The notes below the pieces were generated by a model, which saw nothing but the letters and a program-made list of their open reading frames with translations, was not told the DNA's origin and searched no databases. The translations under genes were made by a program, and so were the position numbers. 64,000 nucleotides of DNA from Lysobacter sp. K5869 (GTDB lineage: Bacteria > Pseudomonadota > Gammaproteobacteria > Xanthomonadales > Xanthomonadaceae), in contig NZ_CP072597.1 in assembly GCF_018847975.1 (NCBI RefSeq), positions 2,333,001 through 2,397,000 on the forward strand, written 5' to 3'. Shown piece by piece: positions 8,401-16,615 of this stretch (positions are counted from its first letter, which is position 1; each line of letters starts with the position of its first letter).

Positions 8401-9557
8401 CCGCCCAGCGCGCCGATCCACAGGCTGCCGTCGGGGGCGACGTCGATCCCGTAGACGTTGTCGCTGCGCAGGCCGTCGCTCTTGTCGATGGTATCGACGC
8501 GCGGCGCCGACAGGGCGTACAGGCTGTCGCGCAGCGTGCTGACCCAGGCGATGCCCGCATGGTCGAAGTACACGTCTAGGATCTCGCCCGGACTGCTCAG
8601 GACTTGGACGCCATCGCAGAAGAGCTGGCCGCCGCGGGCGATCCACAGGCGGTCGGCGGGATCCTGCCAGCTTCGGGCCAAACCCTGCGCGGGAAAGCCG
8701 GCCGGTGCGGGCACCGGCTGCATCGCTCCGCTGCCTTCCTGGATCCGGAAAACGCCGCGATCGCTGCCGACCCAGACATGCCCGGCACGGTCGATCCGCA
8801 CTTGTACGATCTCGGCCGGTTCGGGCGCAGGGGAACCGAATTGAGCGATCCGACCGTCGAGGCCCACCCGCGCGAGTCTGTACCGAGACGCAATCCAGAG
8901 ATTGCCGCGCCCGTCGACCTGCGCGATGAATCGATCGCGCCCTAATCGAAGGAAGTCGCCGCCCTTCAACGGCACGGGCCGTTCCTGCTTGTACTGAAGC
9001 AGCAAACCCCGTCCCGGGACGATCAGCCAGAACCGATGCGGCGCGGCGCGCAGCGCTGCCGCCACGCCCAATGCCGGGTCGAACGACGCTTCTCGCGCGA
9101 ACTGGCCATCGCTTCCAGCGCAATCGATGCCGGCCGGCGACGTGACGCAGATTGGGTCGGCATGCAGGAAGCTCGCGTCGACGATCCGCTTGCGTTGCCC
9201 ATCATCGAACGGAAGCGCTTCGACGACGCTGCCGCGGGCACGCACCACGGTGCCGTCGGCGGACAGCGCGTAGACATACCCGGAATCGTCCTGCTGCAGC
9301 GACACGAAGCGGTTGCCGCCGATCTGCGCAGAGCGGGCGGAATCATGGATGTCGAAGTCGCGGCCGTCGAAGCGCGCGAGTCCGTCGTGCGTGGCGATCC
9401 AAAGGAAGCCGTCGCCATCGGCGCGCGCGGCGGCGGCGCTGCCGACCGGCAGGCCGTTGGCCGTGGTGAAGTGGCGCACCACCATCGGCAGCGAACCCGC
9501 GTGGGCACTGCCAAGCCAAGCCAAGGCAAGAAACGCCCAAGCGCGATGAACGACCAT
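5472..9557 (-). CDS. Hybrid two-component sensor: propeller, histidine kinase, receiver, AraC output
   Basis: 1361 residues combining a complete one-protein two-component system. In order: signal peptide (1-21); two-component propeller repeats (about 25-735, with repeated xxLWIGTxxG-type blades); a Y_Y_Y-type Ig domain (~740-775); a membrane helix (~783-803, FKFACVVLLAGAGGLLL); a coiled coil; HisKA with GHELRTPL (phosphoacceptor His876); HATPase with NLISNACRHA, DEGPGL and GLGIGLAL boxes; a receiver domain with phosphoacceptor Asp1182 in LLADVLLPDASG and Lys in AYLAKPF; and a C-terminal AraC-type helix-turn-helix (~1265-1361). The periplasmic propeller would bind a ligand and the AraC part would bind DNA from the inner membrane. 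The architecture matches the hybrid regulators best known from Bacteroidetes glycan use and also found in Xanthomonadaceae. No target operon is adjacent. Confidence 0.93.
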   Translation of the reverse strand: MVVHRAWAFLALAWLGSAHAGSLPMVVRHFTTANGLPVGSAAAARADGDGFLWIATHDGLARFDGRDFDIHDSARSAQIGGNRFVSLQQDDSGYVYALSADGTVVRARGSVVEALPFDDGQRKRIVDASFLHADPICVTSPAGIDCAGSDGQFAREASFDPALGVAAALRAAPHRFWLIVPGRGLLLQYKQERPVPLKGGDFLRLGRDRFIAQVDGRGNLWIASRYRLARVGLDGRIAQFGSPAPEPAEIVQVRIDRAGHVWVGSDRGVFRIQEGSGAMQPVPAPAGFPAQGLARSWQDPADRLWIARGGQLFCDGVQVLSSPGEILDVYFDHAGIAWVSTLRDSLYALSAPRVDTIDKSDGLRSDNVYGIDVAPDGSLWIGALGGGIHALRPDGHIDRYGPAQGLPGENTHAVAVSPDGEVYTATYRPGLRRLPVGATTFEPVALPLPLAHAQVLSLSFDDRRRLWIGTGNGVWRRDTDGWRRIWPDTESVQVGAVLHAADGSLWFGSDRGLYRMAHGQARAVARRLLDGVTVRGLFQDAAGTIWASTEGHGLVGIDADDPQGDHARQLGRAQGLPSNSPHSVLQDAQGSLWINSNQGIHRITQQALSAIARDGAAMLSPLSIGLPDGLTELEGNGGVQPAAARDADGILWFPTQRGVVRIDPASMPVRPNRSRTVIDRTLDLRSGRPFDVARPLPAGVRSIQIAYSAADLHGAERLRFRYRLLPSHEQWTTAEHVRTASFMALPPGRHRFEVVAGNGDGVWYPEPTVVEFSVPYYWYETVWFKFACVVLLAGAGGLLLRWRLRDLRRRTALLDRKVRHRTAKLSIAKTQAETALTELAALNARLERNNLTLATQTERLEGLDAFRTRLLADIGHELRTPLMLIGVSLREIETTDELSAPILRRRIHQSLQQVDRLDGLVDQLVQLVLAEARRIELDFSRIDPGEFVKDTMAAFLPLAQRNALAFEIACAEDLPSLMADTALLTTILGNLISNACRHAPRGSVVHVDVGHDANAGYVRIGVADEGPGLSAQVAKRMFDRFYRGATDLSAEHQGLGIGLALARELVLLHGGRIGADSEPGRGARLWIELPTGTAHVALEEIAIRSDPAREAVARAPSASQRVVAARPQENPGRSLLLLEDHRELGDYLEERLSERMRILRAYSAAEATSILETMPVAVLLADVLLPDASGLEVCRQLRSQPRYDGVPVVLMSAKSSREDREAGIAAGAAAYLAKPFSFEQLLGVLEGVWPELAETTRKHREANAKLDADPLIAIASAAIGDARFGVSQWADMAHLSERQLRRRVVDLTGLPPQTWLREQRLEKVHHLISSGQCRTLAQAGSQAGFDNADYLYRLYRAKYGN

Positions 9558-9810
9558 CCGATCACGAACCCTGGAAAAGGCGCGATCCGTTCCATCCCCG
9601 TGGTTTTCGGTCGCTCGGTCGCCACTCTATCGCAAAGCGCACTGTGGAATAGAGGATGCGACACGTCGCGCTGCAAAGGTGGTCACATTTCCAGGGCGGT
9701 GCGCTTCGCGATGAAACTGCGCGACGCGGCACGCTCGCAACGGCGGAGCCCGGATGCGCGATGTCCGCCGCGGCAGGCGCAACGGACATCGCAAACAGGG
9801 CGCGGCGCGG

Positions 9811-12390
9811 TCAAGGCATCCGCTTCTGCAAGGCCTCCGAAACGTACGGCACGGTGAACAGCACGCGCACCGGGCAGCTGTTGACCAGGTCGATGCTCGG
9901 CAAAGACGCGTAGCCGGGCGACGGGAACCCGAAATACTTGAGCTCCATCGCCCACAATGCGCTCGGTTTCAGGAAGTACATCCGCGCGGTATAGGCTTCT
10001 CCCGGCGCGAGCGGGTTGAGGTATTCGCCCAGGTTGATCCCCCAGGAAGCGCTGGAACTGCTGGAGGTCTCGTGGGATGCGGAGATGTCCATGCCGACCA
10101 TGAAGGACATCGTTTCCTCCACCATCGGGATGCCGAGGCCGATGATGCCGAGTATGCCGACCTCCGCGTCCCCTTCGATGTGCGAGGCCACGCCAGCGTA
10201 GATCGAGCTGTCGATGAACCAACGGCCGGCGTGAGTGAAGTTGCTCGTATCTTGGTACTCGTCGCGCATGATCGAGGTTTCCGAGAACGAGAACTCCAGA
10301 TACTCGCTGTTCCTGCCGGGGCCGAAGGAAGGGGATCCGAACCTGTCGACGACCTTGTTGAGATAGTCCCTTCCCGTATAGAAAGAGCGGAAGTCCTCGC
10401 CGTTGATGATGAACTCTTCCTGCTGTTGCTCGCTGAGCTTGCCGAAGAGGTCGTACATCGTGTTGTTGATTCGCTGCTCCTGGTAGGACGTAAGGTCTCC
10501 GGGCGTGTAGCAATAGGTCGCGTAGTCGGCCGCTATCGCCGTAGGCGGCGAGGTCGCGATCGGGTGAGCCTTCACCACCATCGATCCCGAGATCGCGTTC
10601 GACCCGCGCAGTAGCGCGACGGCGAGATCGAACCCGATCCTGCTGATCGGCGTGTTGCAGAACAATGCGCCTTCGGGGCTGATGAACAGTTCCGCGTCGT
10701 CGGTCTGCTCCGGCGTTTCCTGTAGCTCCTTGGGCAGGCCCTTGGTCGTGACGGAACACGCGGTGGCCGTATGGATCGTCCTTTCGGTGCTGGTGATGCT
10801 GGCGTAGCCGCTGGACAGCGAGATCTCGCTCTGGACTCCGATCGAGGTGATCAGCAGCGTCTCGGAGAATTTGAATCCCGCCGCGCCGGTGATGTTGTTC
10901 TCGACCTTGGCCGAGGCGTCGCTGCCGACGAGATACTCGTAGGTGCACAGCAGCCAGTTGATCATTCCCGACGGACTGTCGGCGCCCCAGACCCGCTTCT
11001 CCGGGACCGGATACGGGAAGCTGTCCGCCACCATCGACAGGATCAGCGTCTGCTCGTACTCATCCAGCAGGTCGGCCGTGATGTAGTCGGGGACGGCGAA
11101 GATTTCGCCCCAGTAGAAGGTCGAGAACATGGGGTGCTGGTTGGCCGCGGTCAGCACGCACTCGACGTGCTTCTGTATCCGGCAGTTCTCGTAGTAGGTC
11201 GTCGTGCTGCTGCTCGGCATCGGGACGGGGCAGGGCGATCTCCCGATCTGGATCGGAAGCGGGAGGAACAGCGAACACGGCGCCGTCTGCGACGACACCG
11301 AGGGGCTGTGCCCGTCCGGATCGCCCGGCGCGACGATCCAGCACGGCGAGTACATGCCCGGCTTGCCGTGATCCGGGTCCCCGGACGGGCGCGAGTTCAA
11401 CCGCAACGACGCGGTCCTGGCATGTGCCGAGGCGTCGCTGAACTTGGCCAGCACCGATCCGTCCGGAGCCGTGCACAGCGTCGCCGCGGAAGCGGCCCCT
11501 GCCTCCTGAAGCCCGGTGATTTCGATGCCGTGGATGGGCGGGTAGACGGATTCGACCTTCATATAGGAGATCGGATCGAATGCGCCAGCGAGTGGAAGTC
11601 CGTAGGACCTGCAGGGGTTGGATGCGTGTCGCGAACGCAGGCAGGTCACCAGCGTGAGGTAGGGGCGCATCGCATCGTAGGGGGTGAGTTGCATCGCACC
11701 CTGGTTGATCCAGGCGGCCGTGAGATGCGCGTAGCCACCGGAGGCCAGCGAACCATCGGCATCGAGCGCCGCCCACATTCCACCCGAGTGGTCTTCCACC
11801 TGCCAGGGGCTATTCGGAACGAAGGCGGACGGATCCAGCGTCACCCCCAGCAAGCTCGTGCAGGCAGAAGCGTCCTTGTACAGGACGACGCAACCGATGT
11901 TGCCGTCCAACTTCTTTCCCATCCCGCCTGGCATGCCGAAGGCCGCGATATTGCTTGCGAACACCCCGTTGGAGATCCCGGCGATGTTGTCGAACCCGAT
12001 GGTGGCGAGATGGCCGGTGGGTTTTTCCGCGAACGAAATCCTGAGCACGCGGAATACGCCATCCATGCTTTTCCAGAAGATGTAGCCGTATCCGTCCAGC
12101 GCCATCGCGGATATCGCGCCGTCGACCAGGAAGTCGCCGCTCATCGAATCCGGCAGCCGCGATTTGATTTGGGCCTCGTGCCACTGGTTGAGGTCGGATA
12201 GTTTTCCGGATGTTTCGTACTCGGCGGTGTTTGCGTAGAGAACCATCAATGCGCCGTTCTGATCCGCCGTCGCATACACGGCGTGGCCGTCCACCAATAC
12301 CGAAGCGCTGGTGATGTCTGCAGTGGTGACGCTGGGTGTCGTGGCGCCGCACTTGATCGGTTGGTTTCTCTTGTCCAGTTTTGCGCTCAT
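9811..12390 (-). CDS. 859-aa protein of unknown function
   Basis: A large protein with no signal peptide and no clear membrane helix. The ATG overlaps the stop of the preceding 172-aa gene (ATGA), so translation is coupled. The N-terminal third resembles a beta-rich or propeller-like fold (VLVDGHAVYATADQNGALMV); the middle is rich in Cys and Pro; the C-terminal third has long Ser/Thr-rich amphipathic strands (around residues 525-560 and 770-790, including ISASHETSSSSSASWG) of the sort seen in membrane-inserting hairpins of beta-pore proteins. That resemblance is only by pattern. No family recognised. Convergence with the giant sensor gene downstream gives no functional hint. Confidence 0.75.
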   Translation of the reverse strand: MSAKLDKRNQPIKCGATTPSVTTADITSASVLVDGHAVYATADQNGALMVLYANTAEYETSGKLSDLNQWHEAQIKSRLPDSMSGDFLVDGAISAMALDGYGYIFWKSMDGVFRVLRISFAEKPTGHLATIGFDNIAGISNGVFASNIAAFGMPGGMGKKLDGNIGCVVLYKDASACTSLLGVTLDPSAFVPNSPWQVEDHSGGMWAALDADGSLASGGYAHLTAAWINQGAMQLTPYDAMRPYLTLVTCLRSRHASNPCRSYGLPLAGAFDPISYMKVESVYPPIHGIEITGLQEAGAASAATLCTAPDGSVLAKFSDASAHARTASLRLNSRPSGDPDHGKPGMYSPCWIVAPGDPDGHSPSVSSQTAPCSLFLPLPIQIGRSPCPVPMPSSSTTTYYENCRIQKHVECVLTAANQHPMFSTFYWGEIFAVPDYITADLLDEYEQTLILSMVADSFPYPVPEKRVWGADSPSGMINWLLCTYEYLVGSDASAKVENNITGAAGFKFSETLLITSIGVQSEISLSSGYASITSTERTIHTATACSVTTKGLPKELQETPEQTDDAELFISPEGALFCNTPISRIGFDLAVALLRGSNAISGSMVVKAHPIATSPPTAIAADYATYCYTPGDLTSYQEQRINNTMYDLFGKLSEQQQEEFIINGEDFRSFYTGRDYLNKVVDRFGSPSFGPGRNSEYLEFSFSETSIMRDEYQDTSNFTHAGRWFIDSSIYAGVASHIEGDAEVGILGIIGLGIPMVEETMSFMVGMDISASHETSSSSSASWGINLGEYLNPLAPGEAYTARMYFLKPSALWAMELKYFGFPSPGYASLPSIDLVNSCPVRVLFTVPYVSEALQKRMP

Positions 12391-12905
12391 TTCCTGTCCT
12401 TGCTGGGAGAGTTGCTGGATTGCCTGTTGTCGATGCCGCCGGCTTCGGAAGCGCGCTTTCGCAGCTTCGATGGCCAGCCGTTACGCATTTCCCGGAGTTC
12501 GCCGTCGAATGTTTCGAAGACGCGATGGGGCGCTTCCCTTGGGCGCCTCGCGTCCCGGACTTCGATCAGTCGAATCGTTCCCCGGCAGCTGCGAAGCCCA
12601 TAGACATTGCGGCGCCGTCGCGATGCCTCTTTCCCGAGCAAGGCCCGCTCACCGATCGACGTGCGGACCTCGGCCTCGAAGGTCAGACCGCCGCGACAGC
12701 GCACGGCATCGACGCCCCTGTATTCGCCGAGCAGCCTCTCCATCTCGCCGGCCTGCGCTTCGCTGAGTCTCGGGCGGGTACGCGTCTTGCGCCGCCGCAG
12801 CCGTACGTGCCGAAGGCGAAGGTATGTGGCGATGGCGCGCGATGGCAGACACGGGGCGGACGCCGATCCGCATGGATCGGTCGTCGATACGTATGCAGCG
12901 GACAA
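12387..12905 (-). CDS. Hypothetical basic protein, coupled to the 859-aa gene
   Basis: 172 residues, very rich in Arg, with no signal peptide, membrane helix or recognised domain. Its stop overlaps the start of the 859-aa gene in an ATGA arrangement, which is the best evidence that it is translated. The start is uncertain: the upstream 50 residues are low in structure, and Met53 (MERLLGEYRGVDAVRCRGG) could be the true beginning. The segment after it has an alternating pattern typical of beta strands. It could be a small partner or chaperone of the downstream protein; this is inference. Confidence 0.5.
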   Translation of the reverse strand: MSAAYVSTTDPCGSASAPCLPSRAIATYLRLRHVRLRRRKTRTRPRLSEAQAGEMERLLGEYRGVDAVRCRGGLTFEAEVRTSIGERALLGKEASRRRRNVYGLRSCRGTIRLIEVRDARRPREAPHRVFETFDGELREMRNGWPSKLRKRASEAGGIDNRQSSNSPSKDRK

Positions 12906-13707
12906 TGGAGCCGTCCGGATCGGACATTGCGATTCGTATCACATGCAAATGTTGACGAATTCCGCTATGTGCAGTCGCATTTGGCGAGCAGGTCATTGGC
13001 TCGGTGGACTGCCCCGTATCGGTGCGAAGCCCCCGCATTCGGGGATCGACTGACGCGAACTCGCCGTGAGCGCCCACCGTGCCGCGTTGGGGAAGGGGAT
13101 GTCTTCGGCCCCGCTAGTGTCGCGAGCAAGAGGACGTGGACCGATGCGAAGCCGTCGAAGCCGGCCGAGCGGTCCGGTGCGGGACCTTCCGGTCGGGTCG
13201 CGCAGAGTCCGGTGTTGTGCCCCCGATCGCGCCCGTGCGGGGCTACGTCGGCGACCGATCCGATGCTTAGTGGCAGTCGAAAAGCCTCGTTTCGGATGCC
13301 CGCGTCTGTAAAAGGTCGTCCTTCGTCCCGGCAGGTTTCCTCCCCCGGACGACACGCAGCAGGCAGGCGGGCCACTAAGGGCTTCGCCTTGCGCTGGGAG
13401 CCTGCATGGACGGGCCCTGGGGCCGTCTGCGCGAGGAAAGCGCGGGCTGCTGGTGGGAGGTGTTCGGCACCCGAACCAGTGGTATACCCGACTTGGTCGA
13501 TGGAGCCCTAAGGGCCGGTGATGGTCTGGCTCCGCGCACTGGCATTGCGGCGGATCCTCCGTGGACCGCTCAAGCGGGCGCCATCGTGAACGCAATCGCG
13601 GTCCGGTTATCGCGCATCGTCCCGTCCTCGCGGCCAAGCGTCGAGAAACTCTACCGTCCAACATACATTGCGTATAAGTAGAGCCACTTCGCCAGTTGGA
13701 TTCTCTA
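12906..13707. other. Long region without a supported gene
   Basis: About 800 bp with GC near the genome average. Open frames exist on both strands but have Arg/Pro/Ser-rich compositions typical of shadow frames and no ribosome-binding sites. A stretch at 13431-13450 resembles the 5' conserved box of RNase P RNA but lacks the rest of that RNA. Confidence 0.4.
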
Positions 13708-14694
13708 ATGAATGCAAATGCTGATGTGATTGCATGGTTGCTGGATTCCGACCCCGCTCTCCGCTGGCAGGTGATGCGCGACCTGCTTGAGGCGCCCGAT
13801 ACAGAGTGGCAAGCCGAGCGCGGGAAAATCGAGCGTCAAGGGTGGGGGGCTCGTCTGCTCGCCGCACAGGACTCGGATGGACAGTGGGACGGAGGCGCGT
13901 TCGTGCCCGCCGGCTTTACCGAACAGGACTGGAGCGATACCGGCCAGCCGTGGACGGCGACCTGCTGGTCCCTCACCCAGTTGCGCGAGTTCGGACTGGA
14001 ACCGGAGTGCGCCTGTGCGCGCCGTACCACCCGGCAAGTCGGTATCAATTCGCGTTGGGACCATGTAGGTCAACCGTACTGGGCCGGTGAGGTCGAGGAG
14101 TGCATCAACGGCCGTACGGTCGCACAGGGCGCTTATTTTGGCGTAGACGTCGCGCCCATCGTCCAACGGCTGCTTTCGGAACGCCAGCCCGATGGCGGAT
14201 GGAACTGCGAGCGTGCCAATGGCTCGCGCGTCTCTTCGTTCGATACGACGATCAACGTGCTTGAAGGCCTGCTGGCCTTTGCGTGCTCAAACGAAGATAC
14301 CGACGCCATCCGCAATGCCCGGCAAGCCGGCGAAGAGTATCTCCTACGCCGTGATCTCTTCCGACGGCTTACGACCGGTGAACCTGCCGACCCCGACTAT
14401 CTGCTCTTCATCCATCCGTCGCGCTGGCGCTACGACATTCTCCGCGCGCTCGATTACTTCAGAGAGTCGTCGCTCTTCCGCAACGTCGAGCCGGACATCC
14501 GATTGGCCGCCGCCATCGATCACGTTCGTTCGCGTCGCCTGAGCGACGGGCGTTGGCCGCTCGATAAACGTCCCCGCGGTCGGGTCTGGTTCGAGATCGA
14601 CCAGGATCCCGGTCAGCCGTCGCGCTGGATCACCCTTCGCGCGCTGCGCGTCTTGAAGTGGTGGAATTCGTACGATCAAACAGACGGCCGCTAA
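13708..14694 (+). CDS. Squalene-cyclase/prenyltransferase-like alpha-toroid protein
   Basis: About 328 residues. ATG at 13708 fits the MNANADVIAWLL start; TTG at 13696 is less likely. It has repeated motifs of the terpenoid cyclase/prenyltransferase alpha-alpha toroid: DGQWDGG near residue 55, DGGWNCE near 170 and DGRWPLD near 290, plus WSLTQLREFGL-type repeat helices. Such small single-toroid proteins are widespread but mostly uncharacterised; squalene-hopene cyclases are about twice as long and carry a DXDD motif, which I do not see here. It is probably cytoplasmic. The gene stands alone between poorly coding regions; no terpene pathway gene is nearby, so a cyclase reaction should not be assumed. 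Confidence 0.75.
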   Translation: MNANADVIAWLLDSDPALRWQVMRDLLEAPDTEWQAERGKIERQGWGARLLAAQDSDGQWDGGAFVPAGFTEQDWSDTGQPWTATCWSLTQLREFGLEPECACARRTTRQVGINSRWDHVGQPYWAGEVEECINGRTVAQGAYFGVDVAPIVQRLLSERQPDGGWNCERANGSRVSSFDTTINVLEGLLAFACSNEDTDAIRNARQAGEEYLLRRDLFRRLTTGEPADPDYLLFIHPSRWRYDILRALDYFRESSLFRNVEPDIRLAAAIDHVRSRRLSDGRWPLDKRPRGRVWFEIDQDPGQPSRWITLRALRVLKWWNSYDQTDGR

Positions 14695-14836
14695 GAGGGG
14701 CTTACCGCGTTTTCGCGAGCTTGCGGAGGGGCGGTCGAGTCCGGCGCCGGCCCGTCGAATGTGTTCGGAGCGCATCGCTATGAACGGAATCTCCCGCTCT
14801 CCACCAATGCGGAAGATGCGGGAGACGATTGGCGCC

Positions 14837-14963
14837 GGTTAGGGTATCCGATCCGCACGGCGATCATGTCTTTGCTGATCGCGTCGCCGAGACGGATGCC
14901 GGCATCGAAGCGCTCGGCCACGACGTTGGCGAAACCGTCGATCTCCCGGACTGCCGATCCGGT
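14837..14963 (-). pseudogene. Remnant of a LysR-type regulator (effector-domain fragment)
   Basis: A short in-frame stretch reads REIDGFANVVAERFDAGIRL followed by GDAISKDMIAVRIG, a close match to the conserved segment of LysR substrate-binding domains (usually VAEGFDAGIRLGE..KDMIAVRIGP). Sequence before and after does not continue the domain and there is no helix-turn-helix part, so this is a decayed fragment rather than a gene. Confidence 0.6.
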
Positions 14964-15030
14964 TCCGAACGCGATCGGGGCCGTTTCGCGGGCCGGGCCG
15001 AGTGCCGTCAACCCAGCCCGCGAATGAGCG

Positions 15031-15912
15031 CTATTTGAGGTGGGCGAGGATTCCGGCGGCGATCGTGTCGAGAAGCGGCTGCGGCAAGTCGTGCCCCATG
15101 CCTTCGACGCCCTGCTCTGGGTCTCCAAGCCATCCGGCCCCCGGGATCGCGTCGCGTGTGGCCTTGCCGCCGGATATGTGGATGAGCGCGTCCTCGTTAC
15201 CGTGGATGACCAGCGTCGGCAGGGTCAGGCCGTTGAGCTCCTTCGTGCGGTCGCCTGCGAGCAGGATTGCGCCGACTTGACGCGCGCCGCCGCCGGGGTG
15301 GGCCGGAGCGCCGTTCGAATCCAGCGAGCGCCGATAAGCCGCCTCGGCGAGCGCCCGGCGACGTGGCCCCTCTTCGGCGGCATAAGTATCCGAGCCGATC
15401 AGATCGTACAGCGCCGCGATATGACGGATAGCGCCTTCCTCATCGGAGGGCGGCTCCTTGATCAGTTCCGCAATGACGCCGGGCTGCGCATAGCCGACCC
15501 AGATATTGCCGGTCGTGCTCATGATCGAGCAGAGACTGCGCGCTCGCGCGGGGTAGTTGATCGCCAGCCTCTGCGCGATCATTCCGCCCATCGAAGCTCC
15601 GACGATATGGGCGTTGTCGATCTCAAGGTGATCCAACAACCGGATGGCGTCATCGGCCATATCCACAAGGCGATACCCGTCGGCGGGCGGCTCCCCGGTG
15701 CGCCATCGGGTCAGGCCGCTGTCGCGGTTGTCAAAGCGGATGACCCGATGCTTCTCTTTCAGTTTGTCGACGAGTTGCTGCGGCCAATGGATCAGCTGGG
15801 AGCTCAGGCCCATGATCAACAGCACGGGCGGGTGCGATGGGTCGCCGTCGACCCGATAGCACAATTTCACGTCTTCGAACTCAACGAACAAGTCTTCGGA
15901 TGTCACCGTCAT
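15031..15912 (-). CDS. Alpha/beta fold hydrolase (RdmC-like)
   Basis: 293 residues. ATG at 15912 has GGAGAAAG about 4 nt upstream; the open frame extends 50 codons further but without a better start. The alpha/beta-hydrolase core is complete: oxyanion region PPVLLIMGLSSQLIHWP, the strand FDNRDSGLT, nucleophile Ser108 in GASMGG, acid Asp241 in HGNEDALI and catalytic His274 in GMGHDLP. The FDNRDSG motif and length fit esterases of the aclacinomycin methylesterase (RdmC) type, common as stand-alone genes in Proteobacteria. No signal peptide, so cytoplasmic. The substrate is unknown. Confidence 0.88.
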   Translation of the reverse strand: MTVTSEDLFVEFEDVKLCYRVDGDPSHPPVLLIMGLSSQLIHWPQQLVDKLKEKHRVIRFDNRDSGLTRWRTGEPPADGYRLVDMADDAIRLLDHLEIDNAHIVGASMGGMIAQRLAINYPARARSLCSIMSTTGNIWVGYAQPGVIAELIKEPPSDEEGAIRHIAALYDLIGSDTYAAEEGPRRRALAEAAYRRSLDSNGAPAHPGGGARQVGAILLAGDRTKELNGLTLPTLVIHGNEDALIHISGGKATRDAIPGAGWLGDPEQGVEGMGHDLPQPLLDTIAAGILAHLK

Positions 15913-16615
15913 GAACTTTCTCCTCCACTGGCGTCGTGGATAGGTACTTATGATCAAGGGGGGGTAGAGCAGTCCAACGTCAATCGGATACAGACAATTG
16001 AACGGATCGTCCGATGTGCGGATCGATCGGTCTCGTTCGAGCTGCCCTGAAATCGGCGGCAACGCAGCAACGAGAAAACGTGTCGGCTGCGCAAGCGCTT
16101 GTCGACGCGGGTTGCAGACGAGTTCTATCGAACATACCGACCGTTCGGATCCGGTTCCGAGACGACGTAGACGGACTCCCGCTGGGTCACCGAATTTAAC
16201 GAACGATCACGATGACTCACGGAGCTTGAGCGTCTCTCCCCTCCGAGCTTTGCTTCCCTCCGCAGGAGGCCGACTGGCGTTGACCGAATCGGCGCGAGGG
16301 GCGACAGGACGTTGCCGCCGTGGCCGCCGCGCAGGATTCAGTCGCACATGCCTCTGGCATTGCGGCGTTCGCGATCCCCGGGTGCGACCTGCGCCTGCTG
16401 GATACAGCTTGCCTTCGAGCGACAAGGCGGTTGGGCCAGCGCTAACCGCTCCCGTCATAAAAATTTTCGAGCCGTGTCGGCTTTCGGTCTCGGATTTCCA
16501 ACTGTTGATCGATCCCTGCCGCGTCGGCCTACAAGACATCGGCGCGGCGAATCCGGGTCCGCAGCGATGGACCCGTCACTCATCCGCATCCGGGCTCCTG
16601 AGATCGCGACGCCGG
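15913..16615. other. Region without a supported gene
   Basis: About 700 bp between two leftward genes, with mixed GC. No frame has a coding composition together with a ribosome-binding site, and no RNA gene was seen. It is likely the promoter region of the hydrolase plus decayed sequence like the LysR remnant next door. Confidence 0.4.

Noticed and set aside
5544..8579. A 1011-codon plus-strand frame opposite the hybrid sensor
   Set aside because: Shadow of the sensor gene; no domain pattern and no ribosome-binding site, while the minus strand has intact kinase and receiver motifs.
13330..13350. GGCAGGTTTCCT, like a reversed B12-riboswitch box
   Set aside because: The other conserved cobalamin segments (GCCACTG, GGGAAG, CCGCAAC) are not in the required order on either strand, and no cobalamin gene is downstream.
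13425..13460. GAGGAAAGCGCGGGCTGC, resembling the 5' box of RNase P RNA
   Set aside because: Three mismatches to GAGGAAAGTCCGGGCTCC and none of the other conserved parts (ACAGAAA, P4 3' half) around it.
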